From contig JBBRXY010000004.1 in the NCBI GenBank assembly GCA_038238185.1, forward strand, positions 1 through 64,000: a stretch of DNA of 64,000 bases, written 5' to 3'. Under the pieces are notes generated by a model. The model was not told where the DNA came from, made no database searches, and saw only the letters and a list, made by a program, of their open reading frames with translations. Of the stretch, positions 16,498 to 24,326 are shown one piece after another. Position 1 is the first letter of the stretch, and every line of letters starts with the position of its first letter. The position numbers were made by a program, and so were the translations under genes. This DNA comes from DATAQC01 sp038238185. GTDB lineage: Bacteria > Actinomycetota > Acidimicrobiia > Acidimicrobiales > AC-14.

Positions 16498-16914
16498 TTA
16501 CTTGGTAATCTCCTTGATGCGGGTGGCGATCAGCACAGCGTCGGGGGTCAGCGGCGACGCCTGCTCCTGAAGGGCCACGATGAGCTTGGTCAGGTCACCC
16601 TGCACCCGCACCTTGCCCGCCATGAACGCTTGCATCCCCGCCTCCCGCGTGCCGTCGACGAACACGGCCTTGGCTGTCTCGTAATCGAGGCTGACGGTGA
16701 CATCGGCCACCTCCAGATGGCCGAGGTCCATGTCGAGCCCCCCGGAGCTGGTGTCGATGTGGGCATTGATCGTGCCTTCACCGAAGGGGACATCGGTGAT
16801 CACCTGGTTCATGCGCACAGGATTGGCGACGGGCTGCTCCGAGCTGCGCAGTTCCTCACGGATATTGCGGGCTTCGGTGATCCAGTCGTCGGAGAGAAAG
16901 GGGTAGGTGGCCAT
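16498..16914 (-). CDS. SCP2 sterol-binding domain protein
   Basis: 138 aa; convergent with the kinase gene, 45 nt apart. The sequence matches the small bacterial SCP2-like proteins: an N-terminal helix (FLSDDWITEARNI), then strands ending in DVTVSLDYETAKAVFVDG and the lipid-tunnel segment AFMAGKVRVQGDLTKLIVAL. The fold binds hydrophobic ligands such as fatty acids or sterols; the ligand here is unknown. TACCCT on the minus strand lies 8 nt before ATG 16914. Confidence 0.85.
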   Translation of the reverse strand: MATYPFLSDDWITEARNIREELRSSEQPVANPVRMNQVITDVPFGEGTINAHIDTSSGGLDMDLGHLEVADVTVSLDYETAKAVFVDGTREAGMQAFMAGKVRVQGDLTKLIVALQEQASPLTPDAVLIATRIKEITK

Positions 16915-16922
16915 CGCCAGCG

Positions 16923-16928
16923 AGGGTA
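16923..16928 (-). promoter_or_regulatory. -10 hexamer for SCP2 gene
   Basis: TACCCT on the minus strand, 8 nt before ATG 16914. Confidence 0.4.
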
Positions 16929-16970
16929 GCGGGTGTCGGGTCGCCTTCCACCGTCAGGGTGCGAGGGGCG

Positions 16971-16976
16971 TAAACT
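16971..16976 (+). promoter_or_regulatory. -10 hexamer for 92-aa protein gene
   Basis: TAAACT, 7 nt before GTG 16984; leaderless arrangement. An in-frame GTG at 16978 would fall between hexamer and start. Confidence 0.5.
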
Positions 16977-16983
16977 TGTGGGC

Positions 16984-17262
16984 GTGGAAGCCTCGGGCAC
17001 CAACGTCGACAGGACCGCCTCCGCCGAGATCGTGTTGGGGGAGTTGTGTGATGCGTGTGGTCAGGTTGTTCCACCCGAGGTGGCGGTGAAGGCCGAGCTG
17101 ACGGTGAGCGGCGCCATGTGCCCCTCGGCGATGACGTTCCACCCCGACTGCGCCGACAAGGCGTCGGAGCTGTGGCACCCGGATCCCGACTCGTACTGCA
17201 CGTACGACCCCCGGTTCCCCGAGACGGGCCAGTGGACGTTGCCCGAGGAGGGCAAGGGCTGA
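16984..17262 (+). CDS. Small Cys-containing protein of unknown function
   Basis: 92 aa from GTG 16984. It has CDACGQVVPPE (a CxxC knuckle) followed by MCPSAMTFHPDCADKASELW, so three or four Cys and one His could bind zinc, then an acidic, aromatic tail. No named family was recognised. Translation probably starts on a leaderless mRNA. The next gene begins within a few tens of nt and may be co-transcribed. Confidence 0.6.
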   Translation: MEASGTNVDRTASAEIVLGELCDACGQVVPPEVAVKAELTVSGAMCPSAMTFHPDCADKASELWHPDPDSYCTYDPRFPETGQWTLPEEGKG

Positions 17263-17288
17263 TCACTGTCGCCCGTGACGACGCCGTC

Positions 17289-17759
17289 GTGGGCTGGCGC
17301 TACTGGCAGGTGAGGGCGGGGCGGCTGCGATCGGTGACCCAGCGCCACATCGAGTGGAAGCCCGGCCAGGTGCTGTCGGCCCGGTGCGACGGGGCCGGCC
17401 ACCGGGCCCCCGACTCCGGATGCGAGTGCGGGATCTACGGCTCACGCGACCTGGAGAACCTCCGCGAGCACGGACTGTGCCTGCCGGCCGGTGCTGTTGC
17501 CGTGGGGCGGGTGGCCCTGTGGGGGCGGGTTGTCGACGACGCGTCCGGGTGGCGGGCGGAGTTCGGCTGGCCGCTGGCGCTGGCGGTGGTGCCCGAGCTG
17601 GCGGCCGGCTCCGAGCTCGACGCCACGATCGCCGCGTTGGGCGACTACGGCGTGCCCGTCGACACGATGGCTCTGGCCGACGCCGTGGCCGGGGTCTCTG
17701 CCGCCATTCTCGTCAACCAGGCGATGGCCGAGCGCGCCAGCAGGACCCGTGCCGACTGA
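17289..17759 (+). CDS. Conserved actinobacterial protein, function unknown
   Basis: About 156 aa. It begins with VGWRYWQVRAGRLRSV and contains SARCDGAGHRAPDSGCECGIYGS, where three cysteines may bind metal or form a disulfide. An ALWGRVVDDASGWRAEFGWP segment and a helical tail follow. I recognise the G(W/Y)R-W start and the HRAP-x-x-xCxCGIY pattern as recurring in actinobacterial hypothetical proteins, but no function is known to me. The start is uncertain: GTG 17289 is used here; GTG 17232 or a CTG after GAGGAGGG would add residues and overlap or abut the upstream gene. Confidence 0.6.
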   Translation: MGWRYWQVRAGRLRSVTQRHIEWKPGQVLSARCDGAGHRAPDSGCECGIYGSRDLENLREHGLCLPAGAVAVGRVALWGRVVDDASGWRAEFGWPLALAVVPELAAGSELDATIAALGDYGVPVDTMALADAVAGVSAAILVNQAMAERASRTRAD

Positions 17760-18666
17760 ACCGGCGCCTCTGAGCGGGATGCCGGGCCCGAGCGGCCCTC
17801 TGAGCGGGATGCCGGGCCCGAGCGGCCCTCTGAGCGGGATGCCGGGCCCGAGCGGCCCTCTCATGCCGGGTGCCGAGCCCTTCCGGGCCGACGGCGACGG
17901 GCGTGGGGCGGGCGCCTTGGTGCTGCACGGGTTCACCGGGAGCCCACACTCGGTGCGAGGGGTGGCCCGGGCCCTGGCCGAGGCGGGTCTGGCTGTCCAT
18001 GCGCCGTTGCTGCCGGGTCACGGGACGTCGCCCGACGACATCCAGGCCACGGGGTGGGACGACTGGCGGGCGGCTGCGGAGGACGCCTGGGCCGAGCTGG
18101 CGGCGGGCGGCGATCCCGTGGTGGTCGTCGGGCTTTCCATGGGCGGAACCCTGGCGGTGGCGCTGGCCGCCGATCACCCCGAGATCACCGGCATCGTCGT
18201 CGTCAACCCCTACATCGACCCACCGGCGGCATCCTTCCAGGACCTCCTCCGGGGGCTCCTTGTTGCCGGCGAGACCTGGATCCCCGGCATCGGGAGCGAC
18301 ATCGCCCTCCCGGGTTCGCGTGAGGTGGGCTATGGCGGGACGCCCATCACGCCTCTGCTTTCGCTCTGCCAGGCCCTCGACCGGCTCGCGCCGCGCCTGG
18401 GCCGGGTCACGTGCCCGGTCCTGGTGATGACCAGTCGCGTCGACCACGTGGTCCCGCCGGTGTCGAGCGACGTCCTGGCCGACGGCGTCACGGGACCGGT
18501 CGAGCGGGTGTCGCTCGAGCACAGCTTCCACGCCGCCACCCTCGACTTCGACGGCGACGAGATCGAGCGCCGCACCGTGGAGTTCGCCACCTTGGTGGTG
18601 GATCGGCGGCGGCACGACGAGCCTCGGGCGGAAGAGTCGGGCCGACCCCCTACGATCGTCGGGTGA
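17749..18666 (+). CDS. Alpha/beta hydrolase (carboxylesterase/lipase type)
   Basis: 305 aa from GTG 17749, overlapping the previous stop by 11 nt. The hydrolase core starts near residue 54: LVLHGFTGSP carries the oxyanion-hole HGF, GLSMGG has the nucleophile (Ser130), SRVDHVVPP provides the acid, and LEHSFHAATLD the His. The pattern is that of Est30-like carboxylesterases and monoacylglycerol lipases. Residues about 7-40 are SGMPGPSGPL repeats, encoded by a 30-bp tandem array, and are not part of the fold. Its 3' end contains the gatC promoter. Confidence 0.88.
   Translation: MPTEPAPLSGMPGPSGPLSGMPGPSGPLSGMPGPSGPLMPGAEPFRADGDGRGAGALVLHGFTGSPHSVRGVARALAEAGLAVHAPLLPGHGTSPDDIQATGWDDWRAAAEDAWAELAAGGDPVVVVGLSMGGTLAVALAADHPEITGIVVVNPYIDPPAASFQDLLRGLLVAGETWIPGIGSDIALPGSREVGYGGTPITPLLSLCQALDRLAPRLGRVTCPVLVMTSRVDHVVPPVSSDVLADGVTGPVERVSLEHSFHAATLDFDGDEIERRTVEFATLVVDRRRHDEPRAEESGRPPTIVG
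17768..17879 (+). repeat. 30-bp tandem repeat, three units plus remnant (family A)
   Basis: Three identical 30-bp units begin at 17768, 17798 and 17828 (start CTCTGAGCGGGATGCCGGGC, end CCGAGCGGCC), followed by a decayed fourth. Single related copies occur in moxR, gatA, gatB and the SRAP gene, and a reverse-strand array at 45971-46056. Confidence 0.95.
18651..18656 (+). promoter_or_regulatory. -10 hexamer for gatC, inside the hydrolase gene
   Basis: TACGAT, 6 nt before GTG 18663. It would give gatCAB its own leaderless transcript from inside the upstream coding sequence. Confidence 0.5.
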
Positions 18667-18965
18667 CCGACCGGATCTCCCGCCAGGACGTGGCCCACGT
18701 GGCGGCGCTCGCCCGGCTCCGCCTCACCGACGACGAGCTCGACCGGTTCACCCTCCAGCTGGGCGCCGTGCTCGACCACGCGGCCGATGTGGCGGCCCTC
18801 GACACCGCGGGCGTGCCGCCCACCGCCCATCCGCTTCCGCTGGTCAACGTCCTCCGCGAGGACACCGTCGTCGCCGGCCTCGACCGCGACGAAGTGCTCG
18901 CCCAGGCGCCGGCGGTCGAAGACGGGCGCTTCCGTGTCCCCCGGATCCTCGGTGAGGCCCCCTGA
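18663..18965 (+). CDS. gatC: Asp/Glu-tRNA amidotransferase subunit C
   Basis: 100 aa; GTG 18663 overlaps the hydrolase stop (GTGA). It shows the GatC pattern ISRQDVAHVAALARLRLTDDE, then a helix (LGAVLDHAADVAAL) and the LREDTV...GRFRVPRILGEAP belt that wraps the GatA-GatB interface. Together the three subunits convert Glu-tRNA(Gln), and usually Asp-tRNA(Asn), to the amidated forms. The order gatC-gatA-gatB with 1-4 nt overlaps is a tight operon. Confidence 0.96.
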   Translation: MTDRISRQDVAHVAALARLRLTDDELDRFTLQLGAVLDHAADVAALDTAGVPPTAHPLPLVNVLREDTVVAGLDRDEVLAQAPAVEDGRFRVPRILGEAP

Positions 18966-18999
18966 TGCCGGGCCGGAGCGGCCCTCCGAAGGGGATGCG
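18964..18999 (+). repeat. Single family A repeat at the gatA start
   Basis: Contains GGAGCGGCCCTCCGAAGGGG then ATGCG, aligned to the 30-bp unit at 17768. The repeat supplies the ATG used by gatA, so insertion may have moved the start codon. Confidence 0.65.
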
Positions 19000-20437
19000 C
19001 GACGCCTCGAACGGACACCACTCGGCGTCGGAGATCGCCCTGGCCGTCCGTTCGGGCCGGCGCACCGCAGTCGACGTGGTCGACGAGCACCTCGCCCGTA
19101 TCGCCGAACGCGAGCCTGAGCTTCATACCTTCAACACTGTGCTCGCCGACGAGGCCCGAGCCGCCGCGGTCAGGGTCGACGAAGTCGTCGCCGCCGGCGG
19201 TGACCCCGGGCCGCTGGCCGGTGTCCCCGTGGCCGTCAAGGACAACCTCTGCACCCGGGGCATCCCGACTACCTGCTCGTCGCGGATCCTCGAGCACTGG
19301 GCCCCGCCCTACGACGCCACCGTCGTGTCCCGCCTGGCTTCGGCCGGCGGGGTGGTCGTCGGCAAGACCAACCTCGACGAGTTCGCTATGGGATCGTCCA
19401 CCGAGAACTCGGCCTTCGGACCCACTCGGAACCCCCACGACCTCACCCGGGTGCCCGGTGGCTCGAGCGGCGGCAGTGCTGCGGCGGTAGCCGCCGGTTT
19501 CGCTCCGCTCGCCCTGGGCTCCGACACCGGTGGCTCCATCCGCCAGCCCGCTGCCCTCTGCGGGGTCGTCGGCGCCAAGCCCACCTACGGGATGGTCTCG
19601 CGTTACGGCCTGATCGCCTTCGCCTCCTCGCTCGACCAAGTCGGCCCGCTGGCCGCCACTGTCGGCGACGCCGCGCTCCTCCTCGAGGTGATCGGCGGCC
19701 ACGACCCGGCCGATTCCACGTCGATCCCGGACCCGGCGATTCTCTACCTGCGCGCCGCTGTCGACCAAGGTGTCGACGGGCTCCGCGTCGGCGTCGTCAC
19801 CGAGCTGGCGGAGGGCGCTGACGCCGATGTGGCTGCCCGCCTCGACGAGGCGGTGCGGGCCCTGGAGGCGGCCGGAGCCAAGCTCGACGAGGTGTCGGTA
19901 CCAGCGGCCACCCACGGGCTGGCGGCCTACTACCTGCTGGCGCCGGCCGAGGCCTCGTCCAACCTGGCCCGGTACGACGGCGTTCGCTATGGCCTGCGCG
20001 TCGACGGTTCCGATGTGACCGAGATGAACCACCTCACGCGCTCGGCGGGGTTCGGCAACGAGGTCAAGCGCCGCATCATGCTCGGCACCTACGCCCTCTC
20101 GGCCGGCTACTACGACGCGTACTACGGGCAGGCCCAACGCGTGCGTACTCTCATCATCCGCGACTTCGAGGCTGCCTACGCCGACCACGACCTGCTGCTG
20201 TCGCCCACCGCCCCCACCACGGCCTTCGCCCTCGGGGCCAAGACCGACGATCCCCTCACCATGTACCTGTCCGATGTCTGCACCATCCCGTCCAACCTGG
20301 CCGGCCATCCCGCCGTCTCGGTCCCCTACGGCACCGGCGACGACGGCATGCCCGTGGGAGTGCAGGTCCTCGCGCCGGCCTTGGCCGAGCACGCCATGTT
20401 CCGCGCCGCCGGCGCCCTCGAACGGAGCCGGACGTGA
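18965..20437 (+). CDS. gatA: Glutamyl-tRNA amidotransferase subunit A
   Basis: 490 aa; ATG 18965 overlaps the gatC stop by 1 nt. It is the amidase subunit, releasing ammonia from glutamine. The Ser-cisSer-Lys triad is visible: Lys92 (VAVKDNL), the serines of GGSSGGSAAA (167-168) and Ser191 (DTGGSIRQPA). The first 12 residues (MPGRSGPPKGMRD) are not family-like and come from one copy of the family A repeat; the conserved part begins near SASEIALAVRSG. Confidence 0.97.
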   Translation: MPGRSGPPKGMRDASNGHHSASEIALAVRSGRRTAVDVVDEHLARIAEREPELHTFNTVLADEARAAAVRVDEVVAAGGDPGPLAGVPVAVKDNLCTRGIPTTCSSRILEHWAPPYDATVVSRLASAGGVVVGKTNLDEFAMGSSTENSAFGPTRNPHDLTRVPGGSSGGSAAAVAAGFAPLALGSDTGGSIRQPAALCGVVGAKPTYGMVSRYGLIAFASSLDQVGPLAATVGDAALLLEVIGGHDPADSTSIPDPAILYLRAAVDQGVDGLRVGVVTELAEGADADVAARLDEAVRALEAAGAKLDEVSVPAATHGLAAYYLLAPAEASSNLARYDGVRYGLRVDGSDVTEMNHLTRSAGFGNEVKRRIMLGTYALSAGYYDAYYGQAQRVRTLIIRDFEAAYADHDLLLSPTAPTTAFALGAKTDDPLTMYLSDVCTIPSNLAGHPAVSVPYGTGDDGMPVGVQVLAPALAEHAMFRAAGALERSRT

Positions 20438-21885
20438 CCGCCGGGTCCGAGCGGCCCCCTGAGGCGGGTGACGGTGACGGCTGGGAGACGGTCGTGGGCC
20501 TGGAGGTTCACTGCGAGCTGGCCACCGCCACCAAGTTGTTCTGCGGCTGCCCCAATGCCTTCGGCGACGAACCCAACACCAATGTGTGCCCGGTGTGCCT
20601 CGGCCTTCCCGGATCGCTGCCGGTGCTCAACCGCCAGGCGGTGGAGCTGGCCATGCGGGTCGGGACCGCTCTGCACAGCGAGGTTCGACCCTCGGTCTTC
20701 GCCCGCAAGAACTACTTCTATCCGGACATGCCCAAGGACTACCAGGTCAGCCAGTACGACCAGCCCCTCAACGCGGGAGGCTGGCTCGACCTGCCTGACG
20801 GCACCCGCATCGGAGTGACCCGCGCCCACATGGAGGAGGACACGGGCAAGAGCACCCATGTGGGCGGAAGCGGCCGGATCCAGGGCGCCGATCACTCCCT
20901 CGTCGACTACAACCGGGCCGGGGTCCCCCTGGTGGAGATCGTGAGCGAACCCGACATCCGTTCGGCCGAGCACGCTCAGGCGTATGTGAACGAGCTCCGG
21001 GCCATCCTCGTGGCCACGGGTGCGTCCGATGCCCGGATGGAGGAGGGTTCGCTGCGCATCGACGCCAACGTGTCGGTCAGACCGGCGGGCGCCACCGAGC
21101 TCGGGACCCGCGCCGAGATCAAGAACCTCAACTCCGTGCGTTCGCTGCGGCGTGCCGTCGACCACGAGCGCGCCCGGCAGGTGGCCCTGTTGGAGGCCGG
21201 GGGCAGGGTGGTGCAGGAGACCCGGCACTGGAACGAGGACACCGGCGCCACCTCGTCGATGCGTTCCAAGGAGGAGGCGTTCGACTACCGCTATTTTCCC
21301 GAGCCCGACCTGGTGGCGCTCGACCCTGACCCGGCATGGGTCGCGGCGGTCGCCGCCGACCTGCCCAGTCTGCCGGCGGCGCGCCGGGCCGCTCTGGCGA
21401 CCAAGGCCGGGGTGGCGCCCGCCGACGTAGCCCTCGTGGTCGAGCAGGGCCTCGACCGCTTGGTCGAGGCGGCGATCGACCGTGGCGCCGACCCGCGACT
21501 CGCCCTGGCCCGGGCGACCAACGAGGTGGCCGCCGACCTCGCGGCCGGCCTCCTCCTCGATCCCGTCGCCTTCACCGCCCTCCTGGGCATGGAATCGGAG
21601 AGGCGGGTGACGGCGACCCAGGCCAAGGCGGTGCTGGCGGAGTTGCTGGCCAACGGCGGCGACCCCGCCGAGATCGCCGCCGGCCTCGGTTTCGAGGCCA
21701 TGGCCGACGATGCTTTGGAGGCGGCCGTGGATGCCGCCGTGTCGGCCCACCCGGCTCAGTGGGAGCGCTACGCAGGAGGCGACCCGAAGCTCATCGGCTT
21801 CTTCGTGGGCAAGGTGATGGCAGCTACGGGCGGCCGAGCCGACGGCCGGGCGGTCACCGCGGCGCTGCGCGCCCGCCTTTCGTAG
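20434..21885 (+). CDS. gatB: Asp/Glu-tRNA amidotransferase subunit B
   Basis: 483 aa; GTG 20434 overlaps the gatA stop by 4 nt. It is the kinase/transamidase subunit. Family motifs include WETVVGLEVHCEL, KLFCGC...NVCPVCLGLPGSLP (zinc-binding cysteines), RKNYFYPDMPKDYQVSQYD, HMEEDTGKSTH, DYNRAGVPLVEIV, and a C-terminal YqeY/tail domain with GKVMAATGGRADG. Residues 3-13 (AGSERPPEAGD) derive from a family A repeat (20441-20480) placed just after the start codon. Confidence 0.97.
   Translation: MTAGSERPPEAGDGDGWETVVGLEVHCELATATKLFCGCPNAFGDEPNTNVCPVCLGLPGSLPVLNRQAVELAMRVGTALHSEVRPSVFARKNYFYPDMPKDYQVSQYDQPLNAGGWLDLPDGTRIGVTRAHMEEDTGKSTHVGGSGRIQGADHSLVDYNRAGVPLVEIVSEPDIRSAEHAQAYVNELRAILVATGASDARMEEGSLRIDANVSVRPAGATELGTRAEIKNLNSVRSLRRAVDHERARQVALLEAGGRVVQETRHWNEDTGATSSMRSKEEAFDYRYFPEPDLVALDPDPAWVAAVAADLPSLPAARRAALATKAGVAPADVALVVEQGLDRLVEAAIDRGADPRLALARATNEVAADLAAGLLLDPVAFTALLGMESERRVTATQAKAVLAELLANGGDPAEIAAGLGFEAMADDALEAAVDAAVSAHPAQWERYAGGDPKLIGFFVGKVMAATGGRADGRAVTAALRARLS
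20441..20480 (+). repeat. Single family A repeat at the gatB start
   Basis: Core CCGAGCGGCCCCCTGAGGCG then GGTGACGG, directly after the gatB start codon and in frame with it. Confidence 0.6.
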
Positions 21886-22024
21886 GCGACCTAGCCGCAG
21901 TCCCGGCGGCCGTTCGCGCCGATCGGCCCCGTCCGGCAGCGCAGCGGGCGCCATGCCCGTATCGTTGGCCTGGTGATGCCAGGGGTGCAGTCCGGCCCGC
22001 GGTGGAGGGTGCAGTCGGTCCACC

Positions 22025-24274
22025 ATGGCTGATAACCGCCCCGAGGCCCCGATGCCGACGCACTTGTGGGCCCACTCCGAGCCCGGAAACACCGACATCC
22101 GCGGGGGGCCTCGGCGTTCGTTGCGTACGAGCCTGGTCCTCGTCCTGGTGCCGCCCCTGCTGGCCCTCATCGTCCTCACCTGCGCTGCCCTTCTCTTCTA
22201 CCGGGGTGCCGAGCACCGAGTCGGTCGGGCCCGCCAGGCCATCGAGCACCCGATGCCAGGGCGGGAGGCCGGCTTGGCCACGAGCGACCTGAACGAGGCC
22301 ATCGGCCAGTTCGGCCGGGCCCGTCTCGCAGTTGCCGGCGGTCTCATCGGGGCGCTGATGCTGGCGGTGGCGGCCGCCGTCCAGCTCGACCGAAAACTGG
22401 TGCGGCCTATCCGAACTGCCCAGCGGGCCGCCCGCCGGGTGGACGCGGGCGAGCTGGGAATCCGCCTCGACCCCTCCGCCGACGGCGAGTTGGGCGACCT
22501 TGCCGTGGCCATGAACGCGATGGCCGCGGAGCTCGACCGCAGTCGGCCGACGCTGATGGCTGCCGCCGTGGTCGAGCACGACCCGGACCTCGTGCTCGTG
22601 GTCGGTCCCGTCGACGACGGCGAGGGCGACGTGCGTTGGCTCCTGCGTTACGCCAGCCCGGTGGCCACCGAGATGCTCGGGCGCCCGGCCGAGTGGCTGG
22701 CCGGGGTACCCATCGCCGGTCTCGTGCACCCCGACGACCGGTCCAAGCTGCTCGAAATCCTTACGGATTCGGCCGGCCCGGCCATCCGGGCACGCGGCGC
22801 CTCGGAGATCCGGTTCTCCCACGTCCAGGGTCGGTGGTTGGAGGTCGAGCTGGCTGCCGTCGACCTGCTCGACGACGCCAACGTGGCGGGTGTGGTGCTC
22901 CACGCCCGGAACCTCTTCGAGCGCCGGGCCGAGGATGACGAGCTCCGCCACCTGGCCCTCCACGACCCCCTCACCCGCCTGGCCAATCGCACCCTTTTCG
23001 GCGACCATGTCGAGCACGCCTTGGCGCGCAACCGCCGGCCCGGGGCCCGACCCCACGCCGTGCTCATCGTCGACCTCGACGGCTTCAAGACCATTAACGA
23101 CAGCCTCGGTCATGCCGCCGGCGACGAGGTACTGGTGGAGCTGGCCGAACGCCTGCGCACCAGGATCCGTCCGGGCGACACCGCGGCCCGATTGGGCGGC
23201 GACGAGTTCGGGGTGTTGCTCGAGGGCAGTTCCGACTCCGACGCGGGGATGGTCGCCCAGCGAATTCTCGATGCCGTCTCCGGGCCGGTTACCGCCCACG
23301 ACAAGGAGGTGGTGATCACCGCGAGCGTCGGCATCGCTATCAGTGAGCCCGGCCAGGACGCCGAGGCACTGATGCGCAACGCCGACGTGGCCATGTACGC
23401 GGCCAAGACCGCCGGGAAGAACCGATACCAGGTGTTCCGGCGGGAGATGCAGGAGGCCGTCGCCCGCCGCCTCGACCTCGAGGCCGACCTGCGCCAGGCG
23501 ATCGAACGCCACGAGCTGGTGCTTCACTACCAGCCCATCATCGACCTGACCTCCAACGGTCTCGTGGGTGTCGAGGCGCTGGTGCGTTGGGCCAGGCCCG
23601 ACCGCCCCCTCGTCTACCCCTACGAGTTCATCAACGTGGCCGAGGAGAGCGGCCTCATCATGCCCATGGGCGCGTGGATCCTGGGCGAGGCCTGCCGCCA
23701 GGAGCAGGTGTGGAGCCAGCGCTTCCCGCGGTCCACGTCGCTCGGGATCGCCGTCAACGTGTCGCCGGTCCAGGTCGACGACCCTGCCTTCGTCGACCAG
23801 GTCGTCGCCGTCCTGGAGGCGTCCGGCACCCCGCCGTCCAACATCACCCTGGAGATCACCGAGAGCCTGTTCATGCGCGACTTCGACGTCAAGGTCGACA
23901 AGCTGCGCCGGCTGAGGGACCTGGGCGTGAAGGTCGCCATCGACGACTTCGGCACGGGATGGTCCTCGTTCAGCCGCCTCAAGGACATGCCCATCGACAT
24001 CCTCAAGATCGACAAGGCGTTCGTCGACGACGTCACCCGGGGAGTGGAGGACTCGGCCGTGGCCCAGGCCATCGTGAAGCTGGCCCAGACTCTCGGTCTG
24101 CGAACGGTGGCCGAGGGCATCGAGTACCCGGGTCAGTCCGAACGCCTGGCCGAGATGAAGTGCGACATGGGCCAGGGGTACCTCTTCTCCAGGCCCGTCC
24201 CCGCCGACGCCATCGACGCCCTCCTGCGCCGCCGCGGCCCGCGGCGCGGCTCGGCGTCTCCGCTGGCCTCGTAG
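22025..24274 (+). CDS. Membrane GGDEF-EAL protein (cyclic di-GMP turnover)
   Basis: 749 aa from ATG 22025 with GGTGGAGGG upstream. A first membrane helix (about 38-60), a short periplasmic part and a second helix (about 102-122) are followed by a HAMP-like linker (RRVDAGELGIRLDPSADGELGDLAVAMN reads as its two helices). A PAS-like sensor region lies at about 175-300. The diguanylate cyclase domain has an intact GGDEF motif (ARLGGDEFG, about residue 391). The phosphodiesterase domain has an intact EAL motif (VGVEALVRW), plus DDFGTGWSS, KIDKAFV and VAEGIE. Both halves look catalytically complete, so net activity cannot be predicted. It is the only cyclic di-GMP gene in the window. Confidence 0.95.
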   Translation: MADNRPEAPMPTHLWAHSEPGNTDIRGGPRRSLRTSLVLVLVPPLLALIVLTCAALLFYRGAEHRVGRARQAIEHPMPGREAGLATSDLNEAIGQFGRARLAVAGGLIGALMLAVAAAVQLDRKLVRPIRTAQRAARRVDAGELGIRLDPSADGELGDLAVAMNAMAAELDRSRPTLMAAAVVEHDPDLVLVVGPVDDGEGDVRWLLRYASPVATEMLGRPAEWLAGVPIAGLVHPDDRSKLLEILTDSAGPAIRARGASEIRFSHVQGRWLEVELAAVDLLDDANVAGVVLHARNLFERRAEDDELRHLALHDPLTRLANRTLFGDHVEHALARNRRPGARPHAVLIVDLDGFKTINDSLGHAAGDEVLVELAERLRTRIRPGDTAARLGGDEFGVLLEGSSDSDAGMVAQRILDAVSGPVTAHDKEVVITASVGIAISEPGQDAEALMRNADVAMYAAKTAGKNRYQVFRREMQEAVARRLDLEADLRQAIERHELVLHYQPIIDLTSNGLVGVEALVRWARPDRPLVYPYEFINVAEESGLIMPMGAWILGEACRQEQVWSQRFPRSTSLGIAVNVSPVQVDDPAFVDQVVAVLEASGTPPSNITLEITESLFMRDFDVKVDKLRRLRDLGVKVAIDDFGTGWSSFSRLKDMPIDILKIDKAFVDDVTRGVEDSAVAQAIVKLAQTLGLRTVAEGIEYPGQSERLAEMKCDMGQGYLFSRPVPADAIDALLRRRGPRRGSASPLAS

Positions 24275-24288
24275 GGTCAGAAAGACCC
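24274..24288. terminator. Weak hairpin between convergent genes
   Basis: GGGTC/GACCC with a 5-nt loop directly after the GGDEF-EAL stop and before the convergent GT-C gene. Short stem and no T-run, so only a candidate. Confidence 0.25.
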
Positions 24289-24326
24289 GTAGGCCGGGCC
24301 CCTCTGGGCGAGGCGAGCCGGCGAGG

